Source: Mycobacterium sp. E796
Lineage (GTDB): Bacteria; Actinomycetota; Actinomycetes; Mycobacteriales; Mycobacteriaceae
Assembly (NCBI RefSeq): GCF_001672815.1
Contig: NZ_LZKK01000032.1
Coordinates: 1 to 56,041, forward strand
Direction of reading: 5' to 3'
DNA: 56,041 nt
Every line of letters starts with the position of its first letter. Positions within the stretch are counted from its first letter, which is position 1. Below the pieces are notes generated by a model. That model searched no databases, was not told where the DNA came from, and saw only the letters and a list, made by a program, of their open reading frames with translations. Both the position numbers and the translations under genes were made by a program. Positions 53,476 to 56,041 of the stretch are shown piece by piece.

Positions 53476-54942
53476 TCAGCCCTTGGCCGCGGACCGGCCA
53501 GCGCGGCGGCCGTAGAAGCTGCCGTCACCGAGCGAGATGCCGCTGGCGTAACCCCACGCGGCCAGTCCTGCGGTCGAACGGCCCGCGGCGAACAGTCCCG
53601 GGATGGGCTCGCCGCTGACGTGCAGGACCTCGGCGTCCAACGTGGTGGACAGCCCTCCCAGCGTGAAACCGCCGGTGTTCTCCCGCAGGTCGACGGCCCC
53701 GACCGGGGAACCGATCGGCCGCAGCCACTCGGGTTTCTTGTGCAACAGCGGATCCTCGCCGCGCGCGGCGCCCTCGTTGTAGGCGGCCACCGTCGCCCGC
53801 AGCGAGCCGGGGGCCAGGCCCATGTCGCGCTCCAGATCGGCCACGGTGTCGGCCACCCAGGTCGGCTGCCGCAGCATGAACTTCGGCGACCACGAGGCCA
53901 TCGCCTCCTGCTGCGCGTCGTCGTCGATGATCAGAAAAGCGGTGTTGTCCTGCTGGTACAGCGTGAGCTGCCCCACCCGGCCCGGGTAGGTGTCCTCGGC
54001 GACGTAGCGCTGGCCGCGGCCGTTGACCAGGATGCCGCGCACCAGTTGCTGGGGATCGATGAAGATCGCGACCTCCGTGGCGTCCATGTGGGCCAGATCG
54101 GCGCCCAGGGCCTGTGCCATCCGGATCCCCTGCCCGTCGTGCTGCTCGATCGAGGCCGCCGGGCGCCCGGCGATCCGCGGGGCGTACCGCGCCACCATGG
54201 CGTCGTTGTAGGCGAAGCTGCCCGTCGCGAGCACGACCCCGCTGCGGGCCCGAACCGTCATCTCAGCGCCGTATTGGCGGGCGCGGATGCCGACGACCCT
54301 GCCGTCGGACTCGATGATCAGGCTTTGCACGCGGACGTCGTACAGCGCCCGTGCACCGGCCGCCGTGGCCGTCTCGACCAAGGGCTTCATCAGCATGTAG
54401 CCCGCGCTCGCCTCACCCTGCTTCTTGTTCTGCATCTGCGGGACGTGCCCGCGCGGGGCGGGGGAGGCGATGGTGTTGAACGGGTAGGCGTTTTCGCCGC
54501 CGCTGTACATCAGCCCTTGGTCGCCCATCGGCTCCCAGCCGGGCTCGGAGAAGAACTCCGCCTTGAACGGCACGCCACAGCCGACGAGCCAGTCGAAGTG
54601 CGCGACGCTGCCGGCGCAGTAATCGGCGATCCGGTTCTCGTCGGCGCCGGGGCCCATCGCCACGTTGAGGAAGGCGGCCATGTTGTCGGCGGAATCGCTG
54701 AAGCCACAGGCGGTTTGCAGCGCGGTGCCGCCGCCGAGGTAGATGAATCCGCCGGCCATCGCCGCCGCACCGCCCCACGACCCGGTGCGTTCCAACACCA
54801 GCACGTCGGCGCCGGAGCGGGCCGCTTCGACCGCCGCGGCGGCGCCGGCCACCCCGTAGCCGGCGATGACGACATCGGCCTCCTGATCCCACGACGCGAC
54901 CGACGACGCCGGGAATGGGGTGACGTCGGTGTCGGGCGTCAT
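53476..54942 (-). CDS. FAD-dependent oxidoreductase (fumarate reductase/KstD-like)
   Basis: 488 residues. FAD motif V-V-I-A-G-Y-G-V-A-G-A-A-A-A (about 24-37), V-L-E-R-T-G-S-W-G-G-A-A-A-M-A-G-G, inner V-V-L-A-T-G-S-F-A and a C-terminal G-L-F-A-A-G-R-S-T-A-G-L-A-A-W-G-Y-A-S-G with G-D-G-S-F-Y-G-R-R. This C-terminal form resembles the delta-4-(5-alpha)-dehydrogenase branch more than classical KstD (no T-Y-P-G-x-G). It likely dehydrogenates a ring compound. ATG 54942 overlaps the stop of the dioxygenase gene (ATGA). The operon order is HsaA-like, HsaC-like, this flavoprotein, SnoaL-like. Confidence 0.82.
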   Translation of the reverse strand: MTPDTDVTPFPASSVASWDQEADVVIAGYGVAGAAAAVEAARSGADVLVLERTGSWGGAAAMAGGFIYLGGGTALQTACGFSDSADNMAAFLNVAMGPGADENRIADYCAGSVAHFDWLVGCGVPFKAEFFSEPGWEPMGDQGLMYSGGENAYPFNTIASPAPRGHVPQMQNKKQGEASAGYMLMKPLVETATAAGARALYDVRVQSLIIESDGRVVGIRARQYGAEMTVRARSGVVLATGSFAYNDAMVARYAPRIAGRPAASIEQHDGQGIRMAQALGADLAHMDATEVAIFIDPQQLVRGILVNGRGQRYVAEDTYPGRVGQLTLYQQDNTAFLIIDDDAQQEAMASWSPKFMLRQPTWVADTVADLERDMGLAPGSLRATVAAYNEGAARGEDPLLHKKPEWLRPIGSPVGAVDLRENTGGFTLGGLSTTLDAEVLHVSGEPIPGLFAAGRSTAGLAAWGYASGISLGDGSFYGRRAGRSAAKG

Positions 54943-55847
54943 AACCGCATCGCCGCGGGCATCTCGCCGGTCCACTGGTGGCCCCAGTAGCTGTCGGCGG
55001 TGATTTCCTCTGCGGTGTAATAGGTTTCGTCGACCCGCATCCCGTCGGTGCCGAATTCGATGTCCCAATCGCCGGGCGCGCGGACGTAGAACGAGATCAT
55101 CTTGTCGTTGGTATGCCGGCCCAGCGTGGAGGACAACTGGAAGCCCTCGGCGTTGACCCGGTCCAGCGCCTGCCCGACAGCGTCGAGGGTGTCGACCTCG
55201 ACCATGATGTGAACGACGCGCGGGTCGCGCAGATGCGCGGCCGGCACGATCGCCAGGCTGTGGTGGCGCTCATTGATACCCAGGAAGCGAACCCGCACCG
55301 GGCCGAACTCTTTGGGCAGCGGCACCCGGAACGCGCCGCGGGAACGGAAACCCAAGACGTCGGTGTAGAAGTCGAAGAGCCCGTTGGGGTCCGTCGCGGG
55401 CAGCACGACGTGGCCGAGCCCCTGATCGCCGGTGACGAACTTCGCGCCGAACGGAGTGATGACCGGGCTGTGGTCAAGCACCGGGCCGTGGAACACCTCG
55501 AGTGTGTGGCCCGCGGGATCCTCGAACGCGATCGCCTCTTCGACGCGGCGTTCCTCGGCCTCGTCGAGCGACAGCTGCTTGAACGCGACGCCGGCGCCGT
55601 CCAGGGTGGCCTTGACCCGTTGCAAGGCCGCATGATCGCGCACCTCCCAGCCGATGGTGAGCACCCGCTCCGTCTCGCCGGGAACGACGACGATCCGGGC
55701 CGCGCGTTCGTCCATGCGCAGGTACAGCGCCGACGGGTCGGATCCCTTTCCCCCCGCGAAACCCAGAACGGCGAACGCGAAATGCCGCCACCGGTCGACG
55801 TCGTTCGTCGAAATGGTGATGTAGCCAAGGCTTTTCAGGTCGCTCAC
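54939..55847 (-). CDS. Extradiol ring-cleavage dioxygenase (HsaC/BphC-like, type I)
   Basis: 302 residues, two VOC modules. The Fe(II) ligands can be placed: His in G-L-G-H-V-V-L (about 144), His in R-H-H-S-L-A-I (about 208) and Glu in W-D-I-E-F-G (about 259). A catalytic His and Tyr are also in the usual places (R-H-H, S-F-Y-V). Strong likeness to HsaC, which cleaves the aromatised A ring (DHSA) in cholesterol degradation; the catechol cleaved here is unknown. GTG 55847 follows AGGAG at 5 nt. It starts 8 bp after the HsaA-like stop and is coupled to the flavoprotein gene. Confidence 0.88.
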   Translation of the reverse strand: MSDLKSLGYITISTNDVDRWRHFAFAVLGFAGGKGSDPSALYLRMDERAARIVVVPGETERVLTIGWEVRDHAALQRVKATLDGAGVAFKQLSLDEAEERRVEEAIAFEDPAGHTLEVFHGPVLDHSPVITPFGAKFVTGDQGLGHVVLPATDPNGLFDFYTDVLGFRSRGAFRVPLPKEFGPVRVRFLGINERHHSLAIVPAAHLRDPRVVHIMVEVDTLDAVGQALDRVNAEGFQLSSTLGRHTNDKMISFYVRAPGDWDIEFGTDGMRVDETYYTAEEITADSYWGHQWTGEMPAAMRL

Positions 55848-55855
55848 TGCCACTC

Positions 55856-56041
55856 CTAGATCAGGGCCCGCAGCGGGCCTTCCGGCGGGTCGATGCCCAG
55901 CGAGCTCAGCGCCGACGCGTGATAAGTGGTGCCGGGGACGTGGATGGCATGCAGCTGGCCCACGTGCACGTCCCGCCAATACCGTTGCAGGGGCTTGTCC
56001 ATCCGGGCCGCGTTTCCGCCGGAGCGGGCGAAGATTTCGTC
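55856..56041 (-). CDS. HsaA-like flavin-dependent monooxygenase, C-terminal end (partial)
   Basis: Only 61 C-terminal residues are inside the window; the start lies beyond 56041. The sequence D-E-I-F-A-R-S-G-G-N-A-A-R, then P-L-Q-R-Y-W-R-D-V-H-V-G-Q-L-H-A-I-H-V-P-G, matches the end of group D acyl-CoA-dehydrogenase-like hydroxylases such as HsaA, which hydroxylate a phenolic ring next to extradiol cleavage. The gene order HsaA-like then HsaC-like, 8 bp apart, supports the call. A generic acyl-CoA dehydrogenase is less likely, because those end differently. Confidence 0.8.
   Translation of the reverse strand, partial: DEIFARSGGNAARMDKPLQRYWRDVHVGQLHAIHVPGTTYHASALSSLGIDPPEGPLRALI

Overview
The window is high-GC DNA from a Mycobacterium (environmental or slow-growing type). 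The evidence is a set of lineage markers: paired DUF732 secreted proteins, PknE with its DsbA-like tail, the csoR-DUF1490-ctpV copper operon, DUF2510 proteins, PknF-type kinases, and steroid/aromatic catabolic genes of the HsaA/HsaC/KstD type. All calls come from reading the sequence and translations; no database search was run.

Layout. 1-3.8 kb: the end of a CysA-like ABC ATPase, two DUF732 genes, and a small phospholipid set (CDP-alcohol phosphotransferase homologue with an altered active site, PlsC-type acyltransferase, CdsA-like cytidylyltransferase). 3.9-9.1 kb: asnO and ngg, which make the osmoprotectant dipeptide N-acetylglutaminylglutamine amide (NAGGN), then an MFS transporter. 9.2-13.5 kb: a vapBC toxin-antitoxin pair, a DUF2293 protein and a type III glutamine synthetase with a candidate GlnR box. 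13.6-32.4 kb: a kinase/copper island. Three paralogous PknF-like Ser/Thr kinases with the same duplicated four-cysteine ectodomain, plus PknE, are interleaved with csoR, DUF1490, ctpV, a DUF2182 membrane protein, two Met-rich proteins and a multicopper oxidase that overlaps an ArsR-phosphatase fusion gene. Two CsoR-type palindromes are visible. The same stretch holds a flavin reductase/RibD-like/permease group and an SRPBCC protein. 32.4-38.3 kb: envelope and membrane proteins, an FAD oxidoreductase behind a KstR-like box and a tiny coupled ORF, an alpha/beta hydrolase and two DUF2510 proteins. 38.3-56 kb: a catabolic region with PadR and IclR regulators, KstD-type flavoproteins, a Baeyer-Villiger monooxygenase, SDRs, HSL-type hydrolases, NTF2-like and Dabb-like proteins, an HsaC-like extradiol dioxygenase and the end of an HsaA-like monooxygenase. 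This region also shows decay: a broken KshA-like Rieske oxygenase, an SDR that has lost its catalytic core, and about 700 bp with no intact gene.

How the parts may work together. NAGGN synthesis consumes glutamine, which the GSIII gene 3.7 kb downstream of ngg could supply. The copper genes form a sense (CsoR), export (CtpV), oxidise (multicopper oxidase) and possibly buffer (Met-rich proteins) set. The kinases with extracellular cysteine pairs, or a CPPC thioredoxin-like domain in PknE, could report redox or metal state outside the membrane; that link is inferred from position only. The right-hand genes resemble a steroid/aromatic ring-cleavage route, with hydroxylation (HsaA-like), extradiol cleavage (HsaC-like), dehydrogenation (KstD-like), BVMO and hydrolases.

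A recurring regulatory feature is leaderless transcription: TANNNT -10 boxes sit 5-7 nt before the start codon of at least nine genes, including csoR, vapB and all three PknF-like kinases.
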